From Paracoccus sp. (in: a-proteobacteria) (GTDB taxonomy: Bacteria > Pseudomonadota > Alphaproteobacteria > Rhodobacterales > Rhodobacteraceae): 64,000 bases of DNA. Within the stretch, counting starts at the first letter, position 1; each line of letters starts with the position of its first letter. Below the pieces are notes generated by a model. The model made no database searches. It was not told the origin of the DNA and saw only the letters and a program-made list of their open reading frames with translations. Of the stretch, positions 8,939 through 17,996 are shown piece after piece. A program made the translations under genes and the position numbers. The stretch is taken from contig NZ_JAUNTN010000005.1 in the NCBI RefSeq assembly GCF_030538695.1, positions 62,001 through 126,000 on the forward strand, in the 5' to 3' direction.

Positions 8939-9035
8939 TGGAATATCCTTCTATTCTTGCGGGGCCGAGACGTGGCTGACGCTGCGTCGGTTTGACCCGT
9001 GTGCAACAGAATACTCAATACAGGTTCACAAGCAA

Positions 9036-9049
9036 TTGACCCAGATCAA
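9036..9049 (+). promoter_or_regulatory. Fnr/FixK-type box in front of ccoNOQP
   Basis: TTGACCCAGATCAA matches the Crp/Fnr-family consensus TTGAY-N4-RTCAA. A -10-like CATAAT lies at 9070-9075, so the box centre would sit near -41, the class II activator position. It is almost equidistant from the ccoN and uspA starts and may serve both. Confidence 0.88.
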
Positions 9050-9147
9050 AGAACCCGGCAGTTGGGCGTCATAATCCGTCTGACAGAGTCTGCCGCCATT
9101 CGCCCGCGCGAATCGACGGTTGGCCGTAAAACAAGGACACGAGACAA

Positions 9148-10752
9148 ATGTGGGATACCATCAAGCTGATCGTGCTTGGTCTGGTTGCGCTGTTCGCAGC
9201 AATCGCAACCGGCTATGCGCGTGATCTGGCCTATCAGGTGAACGCCTTTACCTTCGCAGTTGCGGCGGTTCTGGCCTTCATCGTGGTGCTGCGCCAGATG
9301 GAACAGCCGCGCAAGGCTGTACCGCAGGGCGAGTATATGGACGGCGTGATCCGCGCCGGTGTGATCGCAACCGTATTCTGGGGCGTCGTCGGCTTTCTGG
9401 TCGGCGTCTTTGCTGCTTTCCAGCAAGCCTACCCGATTCTGAACTTTTCAGACATCGCGCAGGGCTATCTGAACTTTGGTAAAATCCGTCCGCTGCACAC
9501 CAGCGCGGTGATTTTTGCCTTTGGCGGTAACGCACTGATTGCGACCAGCTTTTATGTGGTGCAGCGCACCTCGGCCGCGCGGCTGTGGGGTGGCAACACC
9601 GCTTGGTTCGTGTTCTGGGGCTATAACCTGTTCATCGTGCTGGCTGCGACCGGCTATATTCTGGGGGCTACGCAGTCCAAGGAATATGCGGAACCGGAAT
9701 GGTATGTGGACTGGTGGCTGACGATCGTCTGGGTTGCCTATCTGCTGGTGTTCCTTGGCACCATCATGAAGCGCCGCGAGCCGCATATCTATGTGGCCAA
9801 CTGGTTCTATCTGGCCTTTATCGTGACCATTGCGATGCTGCATATCATCAACAACCTGGCGCTGCCGGTGGCTTGGAACGGTTCAAAATCGGTTCAGCTT
9901 TTCGCCGGTGTGCAGGATGCGATGACGCAATGGTGGTATGGTCACAACGCGGTGGGCTTCTTCCTGACGGCCGGCTTCCTTGGCATGATGTATTACTTCA
10001 TCCCGAAACAGGCCGAGCGTCCGGTTTACAGCTACAAGCTGTCGATCATTCACTTCTGGGCGCTGATCTTCCTGTATATCTGGGCGGGTCCGCACCACCT
10101 GCACTATACTGCGCTGCCCGACTGGGCGCAGACGCTGGGCATGGTGTTCTCGATCATTCTGTGGATGCCGTCCTGGGGTGGGATGATCAACGGTCTGATG
10201 ACGCTTTCGGGCGCATGGGACAAGCTGCGCACCGACCCGATCATCCGTATGATGGTGGTGGCCGTTGGCTTCTACGGGATGTCCACTTTCGAAGGCCCGA
10301 TGATGTCGATCAAGGCTGTGAACAGCCTGTCGCACTATACCGACTGGACCATCGGCCACGTTCACTCTGGTGCGCTGGGCTGGAACGGCATGATTACCTT
10401 TGGTGCGCTGTATTACCTGACGCCGCGCCTGTGGGGTCGCGACCGGCTGTATTCGACCACGCTGGTGAGCTGGCACTTCTGGCTGGCGACCATCGGGATC
10501 GTGCTTTACGCCGCCTCGATGTGGGTCAGCGGGATCATGGAAGGTCTGATGTGGCGCGAAGTGAACGCCCAGGGCTTCCTTGTGAACCCCTTTGTGGACA
10601 CCGTGATCGCCAAGCATCCGATGCTGGTCGTGCGTGGTCTGGGTGGTGTGCTGTATCTGCTGGGCGGTTGCATCATGGCCTATAACCTGTGGGCAACCGT
10701 TGCCAAACAGCCGCGCGTCGCGTCCAAGACCGTCGCTGTTCCGGCAGAATAA
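9148..10752 (+). CDS. ccoN: Cytochrome cbb3 oxidase subunit I
   Basis: Catalytic haem-copper subunit of the cbb3 (C-family) terminal oxidase, reducing oxygen to water at low oxygen tension in the inner membrane. The 534-residue length and about 12 membrane segments fit. Family landmarks include [20 protein letters not shown] (low-spin haem His), [20 protein letters not shown] (Cu-ligand His and cross-linked Tyr region), GPHHLHYT (His pair) and [13 protein letters not shown] (haem-ligand region). It is the first gene of ccoNOQP, with ccoO following 14 bases later. Confidence 0.98.
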   Translation: MWDTIKLIVLGLVALFAAIATGYARDLAYQVNAFTFAVAAVLAFIVVLRQMEQPRKAVPQGEYMDGVIRAGVIATVFWGVVGFLVGVFAAFQQAYPILNFSDIAQGYLNFGKIRPLHTSAVIFAFGGNALIATSFYVVQRTSAARLWGGNTAWFVFWGYNLFIVLAATGYILGATQSKEYAEPEWYVDWWLTIVWVAYLLVFLGTIMKRREPHIYVANWFYLAFIVTIAMLHIINNLALPVAWNGSKSVQLFAGVQDAMTQWWYGHNAVGFFLTAGFLGMMYYFIPKQAERPVYSYKLSIIHFWALIFLYIWAGPHHLHYTALPDWAQTLGMVFSIILWMPSWGGMINGLMTLSGAWDKLRTDPIIRMMVVAVGFYGMSTFEGPMMSIKAVNSLSHYTDWTIGHVHSGALGWNGMITFGALYYLTPRLWGRDRLYSTTLVSWHFWLATIGIVLYAASMWVSGIMEGLMWREVNAQGFLVNPFVDTVIAKHPMLVVRGLGGVLYLLGGCIMAYNLWATVAKQPRVASKTVAVPAE

Positions 10753-10766
10753 GGAAGGATCTGACA

Positions 10767-11492
10767 ATGGGTATTCTTGATAAACATAAGATCCTTGAGA
10801 AAAACGCCACGCTGTTGCTGGTTTTCTCGTTCCTTGTCGTGACCATCGGTGGCATGGTGCAGATCGCGCCGCTGTTCTACATCGACAACACCATCGAAAA
10901 GGTGGAAGGGGTTCGCCCCTACACCCCGCTGGAGCTGACTGGCCGCGACATCTATATCCGCGAGGGTTGCTATGTCTGCCACAGCCAGATGATCCGTCCG
11001 ATGCGGGATGAGGTCGAACGCTATGGCGAGTACTCGCTGGCGGCGGAATCGATGTATGACCACCCGTTCCAATGGGGGTCCAAGCGCACCGGGCCGGATC
11101 TGGCCCGCGTCGGGGGCCGCTATTCGGATGAATGGCACGTCGAACACCTGAAAGATCCGCAGGCCATCGTTGAAGGCTCGATCATGCCGAAATACGGCTT
11201 CCTGCTGAACCGCATGATTGATGCGCAGTATATCGAGGACCGGCTGCGGACTGACCGTCTGGTGGGCGTGCCTTATACGGACGAGATGATCGAGAACGCC
11301 CGCGCTGATTTCGTGGCGCAGACGGACCCGAACGAGGATGGCAGCGGTCTGACCGAACGCTATCCGGGGGCAAAGCAGTCGAACTATGACCGCCAGCCCG
11401 GTATCTCGGAAATGGATGCGCTGGTGGCCTATCTTCAGGTTCTTGGCACGATGGTCGATTTCTCGACCTTCCAGCCTGACCCGAACCGCTGA
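10767..11492 (+). CDS. ccoO: Cytochrome cbb3 oxidase subunit II (monohaem cytochrome c)
   Basis: Membrane-anchored c-type cytochrome that relays electrons to CcoN. The 241-residue protein has an N-terminal membrane anchor ([23 protein letters not shown] is hydrophobic) and one haem c site, CYVCH, after REG. Downstream MPKYGFLLN supplies a probable Met ligand. ATG 10767 is preceded by GGAAGGA; upstream in-frame codons overlap ccoN and lack homology. Confidence 0.97.
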   Translation: MGILDKHKILEKNATLLLVFSFLVVTIGGMVQIAPLFYIDNTIEKVEGVRPYTPLELTGRDIYIREGCYVCHSQMIRPMRDEVERYGEYSLAAESMYDHPFQWGSKRTGPDLARVGGRYSDEWHVEHLKDPQAIVEGSIMPKYGFLLNRMIDAQYIEDRLRTDRLVGVPYTDEMIENARADFVAQTDPNEDGSGLTERYPGAKQSNYDRQPGISEMDALVAYLQVLGTMVDFSTFQPDPNR

Positions 11493-11503
11493 GGACCGCA
11501 GGA

Positions 11504-11701
11504 ATGGACCTTTATTCATTCCTGCGCCAACTGGCTGACAGTTGGGTGATGCTGTTGATGCTGCTGTTCTTCTTCGGCGTGGTGCTATGGGCGTTCCGCC
11601 CCGGCTCCCGCCGCGATCAGGACGATGCCGCCAACAGTATCTTCCGCAACGAGAAACGTCCCGCGCCCGCGGATGAAAGGGAGGCCGAACATGGCCGATG
11701 A
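11504..11701 (+). CDS. ccoQ: Cytochrome cbb3 oxidase small subunit
   Basis: A 65-residue single-span membrane protein (hydrophobic about residues 13-31, [19 protein letters not shown]) with a polar C-terminus. CcoQ stabilises the interaction of CcoP with the CcoNO core. It lies 11 bases after ccoO and overlaps ccoP by 11 bases. Confidence 0.93.
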   Translation: MDLYSFLRQLADSWVMLLMLLFFFGVVLWAFRPGSRRDQDDAANSIFRNEKRPAPADEREAEHGR

Positions 11702-12701
11702 CAACAAGACAACTGACCCGACCAACCCGGAAAACCGGATCGGACTGGAGCGGCAGGCGGCGGATCGTGAACACGAGGCGCAGATCGCCAGCCAAAGCCA
11801 GCCGACAGCCCGCAAAGCCGTAGGCAGCCGCCAGCCCAAGAAGCATGTCGAAGTTCAATCGACCGGCCATTCCTGGGATGGGATCACGGAATACGACAAC
11901 CCGATGCCGCGCTGGTGGTTGTGGACCTTTTACGCCACGATCGTCTGGGGGGTGCTTTACACCATCGCCTATCCGGCATGGCCGTGGATCGACGGTGCAA
12001 CCCGTGGCGTGCTGGGCTATAACTCGCGCGAGGAGGTGGCCGCCGAGATTCAGCGCTTCAACGATATGAACGCGCCGATCGAAGCCCAACTGACCGAGGT
12101 TGCTCTGGATCAGATCCCCGCCAATGCCGAATTGAACAGCTATGCGCAAAACGCTGGTGGTTCTGTGTTCGCAACCTGGTGTGCGCAGTGCCACGGCCTC
12201 GGGGCTGACGGCAACCGCGGCTTCCCGAACCTGCGCGACGATGATTGGCTGTGGGGCGGCACGCTGGACGACATCTACACCACGGTTCAGCATGGTATCC
12301 GCAACACGGAAGACCCGGATGCGCGCTATTCCGAAATGCCGAAATATGGCGTTGACGGGATTCTGGACAACACGCAGATCAATCAGGTTGCGAACTATGT
12401 CCTGTCGCTGTCGGGCAAGGCCGAAAATCAGGCCGCAGTTGCCGAAGGCGCGGTGATCTATGCCGACAACTGCGCGGCTTGCCATGCCGAGGACGGCACC
12501 GGCGACCGTGCGCAGGGCGCGCCGAACCTGACCGATGCGATCTGGCTCTATGCGCCGAACAACCAGCCGACGGTTGCCAATGTCTCGCAAACCATTTCGG
12601 AAGGTCCGTTCGGTGTCATGCCCGCTTGGGGTGGCCGTCTGACCGAGGCGCAGATCCGTTCGGTTGCGGTTTATGTGCATGGGCTGGGCGGCGGCGAATA
12701 A
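11691..12701 (+). CDS. ccoP: Cytochrome cbb3 oxidase subunit III (dihaem cytochrome c)
   Basis: Electron-entry subunit with two haem c sites: CAQCH (Cys164-His168) and CAACH (Cys261-His265), after one membrane span near residues 75-100 ([17 protein letters not shown]). The conserved family segment [17 protein letters not shown] begins only at residue 60. So this 336-residue protein carries about 45 extra hydrophilic N-terminal residues relative to usual CcoP (about 290-300). The ATG 11691 start is supported by GGGAGG upstream. Confidence 0.96.
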   Translation: MADDNKTTDPTNPENRIGLERQAADREHEAQIASQSQPTARKAVGSRQPKKHVEVQSTGHSWDGITEYDNPMPRWWLWTFYATIVWGVLYTIAYPAWPWIDGATRGVLGYNSREEVAAEIQRFNDMNAPIEAQLTEVALDQIPANAELNSYAQNAGGSVFATWCAQCHGLGADGNRGFPNLRDDDWLWGGTLDDIYTTVQHGIRNTEDPDARYSEMPKYGVDGILDNTQINQVANYVLSLSGKAENQAAVAEGAVIYADNCAACHAEDGTGDRAQGAPNLTDAIWLYAPNNQPTVANVSQTISEGPFGVMPAWGGRLTEAQIRSVAVYVHGLGGGE

Positions 12702-12747
12702 GCTGCCCTGCTACCGGCATCCGGTGCGGCCTTGGCTGCGCCGGCGG

Positions 12748-12790
12748 CACCGGCCCCTCACCTGTTCGCGCGTTTCCAGAGGGGCCGGTG
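12748..12790 (+). terminator. Hairpin downstream of ccoP
   Basis: CACCGGCCCCT pairs with AGGGGCCGGTG around a 21-base loop and is followed by TTCTTGATCTT. It begins 46 bases after the ccoP stop and is the first of two consecutive hairpins separating ccoNOQP from ccoGHIS. Confidence 0.7.
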
Positions 12791-12804
12791 TTCTTGATCT
12801 TAGT

Positions 12805-12846
12805 CAAAACTGCCGTCGGGGGGAACAGGCTCCGGCGGCAGTTTTG
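12805..12846 (+). terminator. Second hairpin downstream of ccoP
   Basis: CAAAACTGCCG pairs with CGGCAGTTTTG, followed by CTTTGC; A- and T-rich flanks on both sides would allow action in either direction. Confidence 0.7.
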
Positions 12847-12998
12847 CTTTGCAAAAACCGCATCCTTTCCGGGCTTGAAAACCGGGTCAGACAGGGATAC
12901 CGCCGGGCGTGAATGGGTTATCGGACAGCCGGGATGCGACATTCTGCCCCCTCGCGGAACACATGCGGATCAGGCTATGTGATCCATTTGGTGTTTTG

Positions 12999-13012
12999 TT
13001 GATGCAGGTCAA
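12999..13012 (+). promoter_or_regulatory. Fnr/FixK-type box in front of ccoGHIS
   Basis: TTGATGCAGGTCAA fits TTGAY-N4-RTCAA. TTTAAT at 13033-13038 is a good -10, placing the box centre near -41, the same geometry as at ccoN. It lies 61 bases before the ccoG ATG. Confidence 0.85.
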
Positions 13013-13073
13013 AGTGACCGCAGGACGCCTTGTTTAATGAGAACCGCGCGAACACTATAGCCAGGAGACCCTC

Positions 13074-14537
13074 ATGGCCCACCCCGATGTCGAACCGCCA
13101 AGCCTTTATGCCGCGCGGGAGCCGATTTTCCCCAAGCGGGTCAGCGGCAAGTTCCGCAACCTGAAATGGGTCATCATGGCGGTAACGCTGGGGATTTATT
13201 ACCTGACGCCGTGGATCAGGTGGAATCGCGGCCCGAACATGCCCGATCAGGCGGTGCTGGTCGATCTGGCGAACCGGCGCTTTTTCATGTTCAGCATCGA
13301 AATCTGGCCGCATGAGTTCTATTTCGTTGCCGGTCTTCTGGTCATGGCGGGGCTGGGGCTGTTCCTGTTCACCTCGGCGTTGGGGCGGGTCTGGTGCGGC
13401 TATGCCTGCCCGCAGACGGTCTGGACCGACCTTTTCATTCTGGTGGAACGCTGGGTCGAGGGCGACCGCAACAACCGTATTCGCCTGTATCGGCAGAACT
13501 ATGACGCGAAAAAGCTGCGGCTGCGGCTGACCAAATGGGCGCTGTGGCTGGCGATTGCGGTGGCGACCGGCGGGGCCTGGGTGTTCTATTTCACCGATGC
13601 GCCGACGCTGCTGCGTGACCTGCTGACCGGGCAGGCACATTCCATTGCCTATATCACCATTGCGGTTATGACTGGCACAACCTTCTTTTTCGGCGGTTTC
13701 GCGCGGGAACAAATCTGCATCTATGCCTGCCCGTGGCCCCGGATTCAGGGTGCCATGATCGACGAGGATACGCTGACCGTTGCCTACCGTGAATGGCGGG
13801 GCGAACCGCGCGGCAAGATCGGCAAGGGCGAGGAAACCAAATCCGACAATCCGGCGGCGGCCAAGGGTGATTGCATCGACTGTTTCGCCTGCGTGAACGT
13901 CTGTCCGATGGGCATTGATATCCGTGACGGGCAGCAGTTGGAATGTATCACCTGCGCTCTGTGCATCGACGCCTGCGACGAGATCATGGACAAGATCGGC
14001 AAGCCGCGCGGGCTGATCGACTATATCGCGCTGAAGGATGAATCGGCCGAACGTGCCGGGGCTGCGCCCAAACCGCTGATGAAGCACATCCTGCGCCCGC
14101 GGACGCTGTTGTATTTTACCCTTTGGGCCGGAATCGGGGTGGCGCTGCTGGTGGCGCTGTTCATGCGCTCGCCCTTTGACCTGACGGTGCAGCCGCTGCG
14201 CAACCCGCTGTTCATCACCATGTCGGATGGTTCGATCCGCAATGCCTATGATCTGCGGTTGCGCAACAAGCAGGGGAATGAGCATCAATTCAAGGTGACG
14301 GTCACGGATCGCGCCGGTGCCGAGATGCCGGGCATGGCTCTGCAACTCGAAGGTTCTGATGAAGGCGTGGTCTCGGTTGAGGCGGACAAGATGGCGCTGC
14401 AATCTGTGTTCCTGACCGCAGCCCCCGACAGTGCCGCGGCGCAGGCCAGCAATACCGAGCTGACGCTGTGGGTCACGGATCTGAGCGACGGGGTGACGGC
14501 CTCGGTCCCGACCGTGTTCCACGGTCCCAACCGCTGA
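13074..14537 (+). CDS. ccoG: cbb3 oxidase assembly protein CcoG (RdxA/FixG)
   Basis: Membrane iron-sulfur protein required for cbb3 maturation; CcoG homologues act in copper reduction or supply. The 487-residue chain has membrane segments near residues 30, 80, 160, 195 and 340. It also has Cys motifs in the membrane part (GYACPQTVWTD, CIYACPWPRIQG) and two 4Fe-4S ferredoxin motifs, Cys267/270/273/277 and Cys291/294/297/301. A C-terminal Ig-like periplasmic domain follows. AGGAG precedes the ATG. It opens ccoGHIS. Confidence 0.95.
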   Translation: MAHPDVEPPSLYAAREPIFPKRVSGKFRNLKWVIMAVTLGIYYLTPWIRWNRGPNMPDQAVLVDLANRRFFMFSIEIWPHEFYFVAGLLVMAGLGLFLFTSALGRVWCGYACPQTVWTDLFILVERWVEGDRNNRIRLYRQNYDAKKLRLRLTKWALWLAIAVATGGAWVFYFTDAPTLLRDLLTGQAHSIAYITIAVMTGTTFFFGGFAREQICIYACPWPRIQGAMIDEDTLTVAYREWRGEPRGKIGKGEETKSDNPAAAKGDCIDCFACVNVCPMGIDIRDGQQLECITCALCIDACDEIMDKIGKPRGLIDYIALKDESAERAGAAPKPLMKHILRPRTLLYFTLWAGIGVALLVALFMRSPFDLTVQPLRNPLFITMSDGSIRNAYDLRLRNKQGNEHQFKVTVTDRAGAEMPGMALQLEGSDEGVVSVEADKMALQSVFLTAAPDSAAAQASNTELTLWVTDLSDGVTASVPTVFHGPNR

Positions 14538-14546
14538 GGAGCCGCC

Positions 14547-15092
14547 ATGCTGACGCCGCTTGCAACCTACCTGCTGATCCTTGGCGTGGCGGCCCTGCTG
14601 GGGGCGCCGTTCCTGCTGTTTGCCCTGCGCCGGCACTTTACCGGGCCGCATATGCTGGCGATTGTCGTCGGGATGTTCGCGGTGATTATCGTGGTGAACC
14701 TGTATATGGCGCGCTCGGCCATCGGCACGTTTCCGGGGCTGGAGGTCGCCAATTCCTATGTCGCCTCGCAGGAGTTCGACCGCAACCGCGCCGCGCAGGA
14801 GGCTTTGGGCTGGACTGTCACGCCGGAATATGACGGGCAGGAGCTGATCCTGAACATCCGCGACCGCGACGGCCAGCCGGTGCAGGTGGCCGAGCTGGAG
14901 GTGGTCATCGGTCGTCCGACGGTGGCGGCGGAGGATCAGCAGCCGCAATTCACCTGGCGCGACGGGGCCTATCACGCGCCGATGCAGCTTGCGCGGGGGC
15001 AATGGACCATCCATATGAAGGCGGTGGCCTCTGACGGCACCCGCTTCCAGCAGCGGCTGGATCATTACCGGGGTTCCGATATTTCTGGTTAA
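14547..15092 (+). CDS. ccoH: cbb3 oxidase assembly protein CcoH (FixH)
   Basis: A 181-residue protein with two N-terminal hydrophobic segments (about 5-26 and 35-52) and a periplasmic FixH domain (VANSYVASQEFDRNRAAQ, GWTVTPEYDG). FixH/CcoH is needed for assembly and stability of the cbb3 complex. It lies 9 bases after ccoG and 12 before ccoI. Confidence 0.93.
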   Translation: MLTPLATYLLILGVAALLGAPFLLFALRRHFTGPHMLAIVVGMFAVIIVVNLYMARSAIGTFPGLEVANSYVASQEFDRNRAAQEALGWTVTPEYDGQELILNIRDRDGQPVQVAELEVVIGRPTVAAEDQQPQFTWRDGAYHAPMQLARGQWTIHMKAVASDGTRFQQRLDHYRGSDISG

Positions 15093-15104
15093 GGGGGATG
15101 AAGC

Positions 15105-17324
15105 ATGGCTGATCTGACGGCCGATATGCCAGCAGGGGCCTCTGACCCGCGGATCAGCGCCTGTCCTGCCTGCGACGCGGTGCCGCTGGCCGAAGGGCTG
15201 GCCGGGCAGGGGGGCAAGACGCGGGGTGACATTATCCTGTCGCTGCCTGCGGTGCATTGCGCGACCTGCATTTCCGATGTCGAGCGTGTGTTGCACAAGC
15301 ATCCCGGTGTGCGTGATGCCCGTGTGAATCTGACCCTGCGCCGCGTTACCATCGACGCGCCGGGACATACGGCCGAAGACATGATCCCGGTCGTCGAATC
15401 CATCGGCTATGAGGCGCATGAGCTGGACCCGGCGGCCCTGTCCGCCACGGCTGCCGACCGTCAGGGGCGTGACCTGCTGATGCGTATTGGCGTATCCGGC
15501 TTTGCGATGATGAATGTGATGATCCTGTCGGTCGCGGTCTGGTCTGGGGCCGATGCGGCGACGCGGGATATGTTCCACATGATTTCCGGTGCCATTGCGC
15601 TGCCAACCGTGGCCTTTGCGGGCAAGCCGTTCTTTGCAAGCGCATGGCGCAGCATCAGCCATGGGCGCCTTGGTATGGATGTGCCGATCTCGCTTGCGCT
15701 GATTCTGGCCAGCGCGATTTCCGTCTATGAGACCTTTAACTCGGGCCGTCATGCCTATTTCGACGGCGCGGTGATGCTGTGCTTTTTTCTGCTGATCGGG
15801 CGCTATCTGGACTATCGCACCCGCGCCGTGGCCCGATCCGCCGCCGAGGAGCTGACGGCGCTGGAGGTGCCTCGGGCCACGCTGGTGGTCGATGGGGCCG
15901 AACAGGTGGTTTCGGTCGCTGATCTGCGCCCCGGCGATCTGATCCGTATTCGGCCCGGCAACCGGGTAGCGGCAGATGGCGAGGTGGTCGAGGGCTGGTC
16001 GGAACTTGACCGCTCGATCCTGACCGGGGAATCGCAGCCGGTGCAGGCCGGGCCGGGCATGGCGCTGTCGGCGGGAGAGGTCAACCTGACCGGGCCGCTG
16101 ACCCTGCGGGTGACGGCGGCGGGGCGTGATTCCAGCCTGTCGCGGCTGGCGGAACTGGTTGCGGCGACGGAATCCGCCCGCACCCGCTATAGCACACTGG
16201 CCGAACGCGCCGCGCGGGGCTATGCGCCCGCCGTGCATCTGCTGGCGTTTTCGTCCTTTATCGTCTGGATGTATCTGACCGGCGGCGACTGGCGTTTCGC
16301 GGTCAATGTTGCGGCGGCGGTGCTGATTATCACCTGTCCCTGTGCGCTTGGGCTGGCGGTGCCTGCGGTGGTGACGGCGGCCTCGGGACGGCTGTTCCGG
16401 CGTGGGCTGCTGATTAAAAACGGCACCGCGCTGGAGCGGCTGGCCGAGGTGGACACGGTGGTGTTCGACAAGACCGGCACGCTGACGCTTGGCACGCCAC
16501 AGCCCGTCGATCTGTCGGCGCTGGACCGGCAGGCGCAAGGCGTGGCGCTGGCTTTGGCGCAGGGGTCGGATCACCCGCTGTCGCGCGGTCTGGCGCAGGC
16601 GCTGCGTCTGTTGGGGGTGGCTGCGGCGGATGTGACCGGGCTGCGCGAACTGCCGGGCCATGGTGTTCAGGCCGAATGGCAGGGGCAGGTCGTGCGCCTT
16701 GGACGCGGCGATTGGGTTGCGCCGGGCGCGCCGGATGCCAGCAGCCTGACGCAAAGCTGGCTGGCGCTTGGCGATGCTGCGCCATTGGCGATCAGCTTCG
16801 AGGATCAGTTGCGCCCCGGTGCCGCCGACTGTGTGGCCGCGCTTTTGGGGCAGGGGCTGCGGGTCATTCTGCTGTCAGGCGATCGTCCGGCCGTGGTGCA
16901 GGAAACCGCCGCGCGGCTGGGGATTACCGAATGGCAGGCAGGGGTGACGCCGGTGGAAAAGGCGCATCTGGTGAGCAGTCTGACAGCCGAAGGGCGCAAG
17001 CCGCTGATGGTGGGTGACGGGCTGAACGATACCGCTGCGCTGGCCGGGGCGCATGTCTCGATCTCGCCCGCGACCGGATTGGACGCGGCGCGGGTGGCCA
17101 GTGACATCGTGCTGATGGGGCAGGATCTGGCCCCGGTCGCGGATGCGCTGGAAACTGCGGGGCGTGCGCGGCGGCGGATCAAGGAAAACTTTGCGATTTC
17201 CTTTGGCTATAATGTGGTCGCGGTGCCGATTGCGCTGGTCGGGCTGGCCACGCCGCTGCTGGCGGCGCTGGCCATGTCGATCAGCTCGATCACTGTGACG
17301 CTGAACGCGCTGCGGCTGCGGTAA
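15105..17324 (+). CDS. ccoI: Copper-exporting-type P1B ATPase for cbb3 assembly
   Basis: Copper-translocating P-type ATPase that delivers copper to the cbb3 oxidase. The 739-residue chain has an N-terminal CPAC (Cys20/Cys23), then a heavy-metal-associated domain with HCATC (Cys52/Cys55) in place of the common GMTCxxC. The transmembrane CPC motif is at 411-413, the phosphorylation motif DKTGT at 455, the nucleotide-binding SDHPLS, and the hinge MVGDGLNDTAAL. The residues needed for activity are all visible. Confidence 0.96.
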   Translation: MADLTADMPAGASDPRISACPACDAVPLAEGLAGQGGKTRGDIILSLPAVHCATCISDVERVLHKHPGVRDARVNLTLRRVTIDAPGHTAEDMIPVVESIGYEAHELDPAALSATAADRQGRDLLMRIGVSGFAMMNVMILSVAVWSGADAATRDMFHMISGAIALPTVAFAGKPFFASAWRSISHGRLGMDVPISLALILASAISVYETFNSGRHAYFDGAVMLCFFLLIGRYLDYRTRAVARSAAEELTALEVPRATLVVDGAEQVVSVADLRPGDLIRIRPGNRVAADGEVVEGWSELDRSILTGESQPVQAGPGMALSAGEVNLTGPLTLRVTAAGRDSSLSRLAELVAATESARTRYSTLAERAARGYAPAVHLLAFSSFIVWMYLTGGDWRFAVNVAAAVLIITCPCALGLAVPAVVTAASGRLFRRGLLIKNGTALERLAEVDTVVFDKTGTLTLGTPQPVDLSALDRQAQGVALALAQGSDHPLSRGLAQALRLLGVAAADVTGLRELPGHGVQAEWQGQVVRLGRGDWVAPGAPDASSLTQSWLALGDAAPLAISFEDQLRPGAADCVAALLGQGLRVILLSGDRPAVVQETAARLGITEWQAGVTPVEKAHLVSSLTAEGRKPLMVGDGLNDTAALAGAHVSISPATGLDAARVASDIVLMGQDLAPVADALETAGRARRRIKENFAISFGYNVVAVPIALVGLATPLLAALAMSISSITVTLNALRLR

Positions 17325-17333
17325 GGGGACAAT

Positions 17334-17519
17334 ATGGAGATTCTTGCCATCCTGATTCCGGTGTCCATCGGCATGGGCGGGCTGGGCCTTCTGGCCTTTG
17401 TCTGGTCACTGCGCAACCGCCAGTATGAGGACCCCAAAGGCGATGCGCAGCGTATCCTGTCCGGTGAATGGGATGAGCGCCCGGCCCCCCCGCGTGAGGC
17501 ATCCAGAGACGACAGTTAA
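17334..17519 (+). CDS. ccoS: cbb3 oxidase maturation protein CcoS
   Basis: A 61-residue single-span protein with the family pattern ILIPVSIGMGGLGLLAFVWSL, then NRQYEDPKGDAQRIL. CcoS is required for incorporation of cofactors into CcoN. It starts 9 bases after ccoI and is the last gene of the operon. Confidence 0.93.
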   Translation: MEILAILIPVSIGMGGLGLLAFVWSLRNRQYEDPKGDAQRILSGEWDERPAPPREASRDDS

Positions 17520-17925
17520 CCTCTCGCCCCTGCCGAGGGCTGAAATATGCTCAAGCGGGCGAGATAGGGAAACAAAAAGGGTGGCTTCAGCCTGTTCCTG
17601 ATGCGCCGGTGCTGGAGGATAGGCTCGGTTCGGCGGCTGTTATCAAGGGGAACGATCACGGCGCCCCTCGGTTCTCTCATATCAAGCCCGGTCCTCTGAT
17701 AGATCCGCCGGCAGATATTGCGACCTGTCGCAAATCACGGCGGTGATGCGGGACGATCCGTGAAATGCGGATCATGACCGCAAGGGGCTAAGGGCTTCCT
17801 GTTCGGTGAGGAACTGCGGTGCCGTGAGAACGGGCGAGTGACAACGGCCAAGCCGGACGGATTGTCTCTGTGTCCGGCGATGTGTTGCAAAGGCTGGCAA
17901 AGCAGCCGCAACCAAATGGTACAGT
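17520..17925. other. Gene-free region after ccoS
   Basis: About 400 bases with frequent stops in all frames and no frame of convincing protein character. A degenerate AAATATGC near 17545 only loosely resembles the GGATATTT element. I recognise no RNA gene or insertion-sequence end here. Confidence 0.5.
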
Positions 17926-17952
17926 GAAAAGGGCAACCGTGTTGCACTTTTC
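17926..17952 (-). terminator. Hairpin downstream of the D,D-carboxypeptidase gene
   Basis: GAAAAG...GCAAC pairs with GTTGC...CTTTTC (12 bp, one mismatch) around a 3-base loop, 45 bases past the minus-strand stop. On the minus strand the right arm ends in CTTTTC, so it may terminate that gene. Confidence 0.45.
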
Positions 17953-17996
17953 CCGATGCGTGGTGCTGCAACGACGCCCGGTCCGGGGCTTTGCCG

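Noticed and set aside
10680..12680. A minus-strand open frame of about 666 codons opposite ccoO-ccoP
   Set aside because: No family features, and the plus-strand cytochrome subunits explain the sequence.
12975..16754. A minus-strand open frame of about 1,259 codons antisense to ccoGHI
   Set aside because: It is His/Arg/Gln-rich with no domain, and ccoG, ccoH and ccoI on the other strand are unmistakable. It is a codon-bias shadow in GC-rich DNA.
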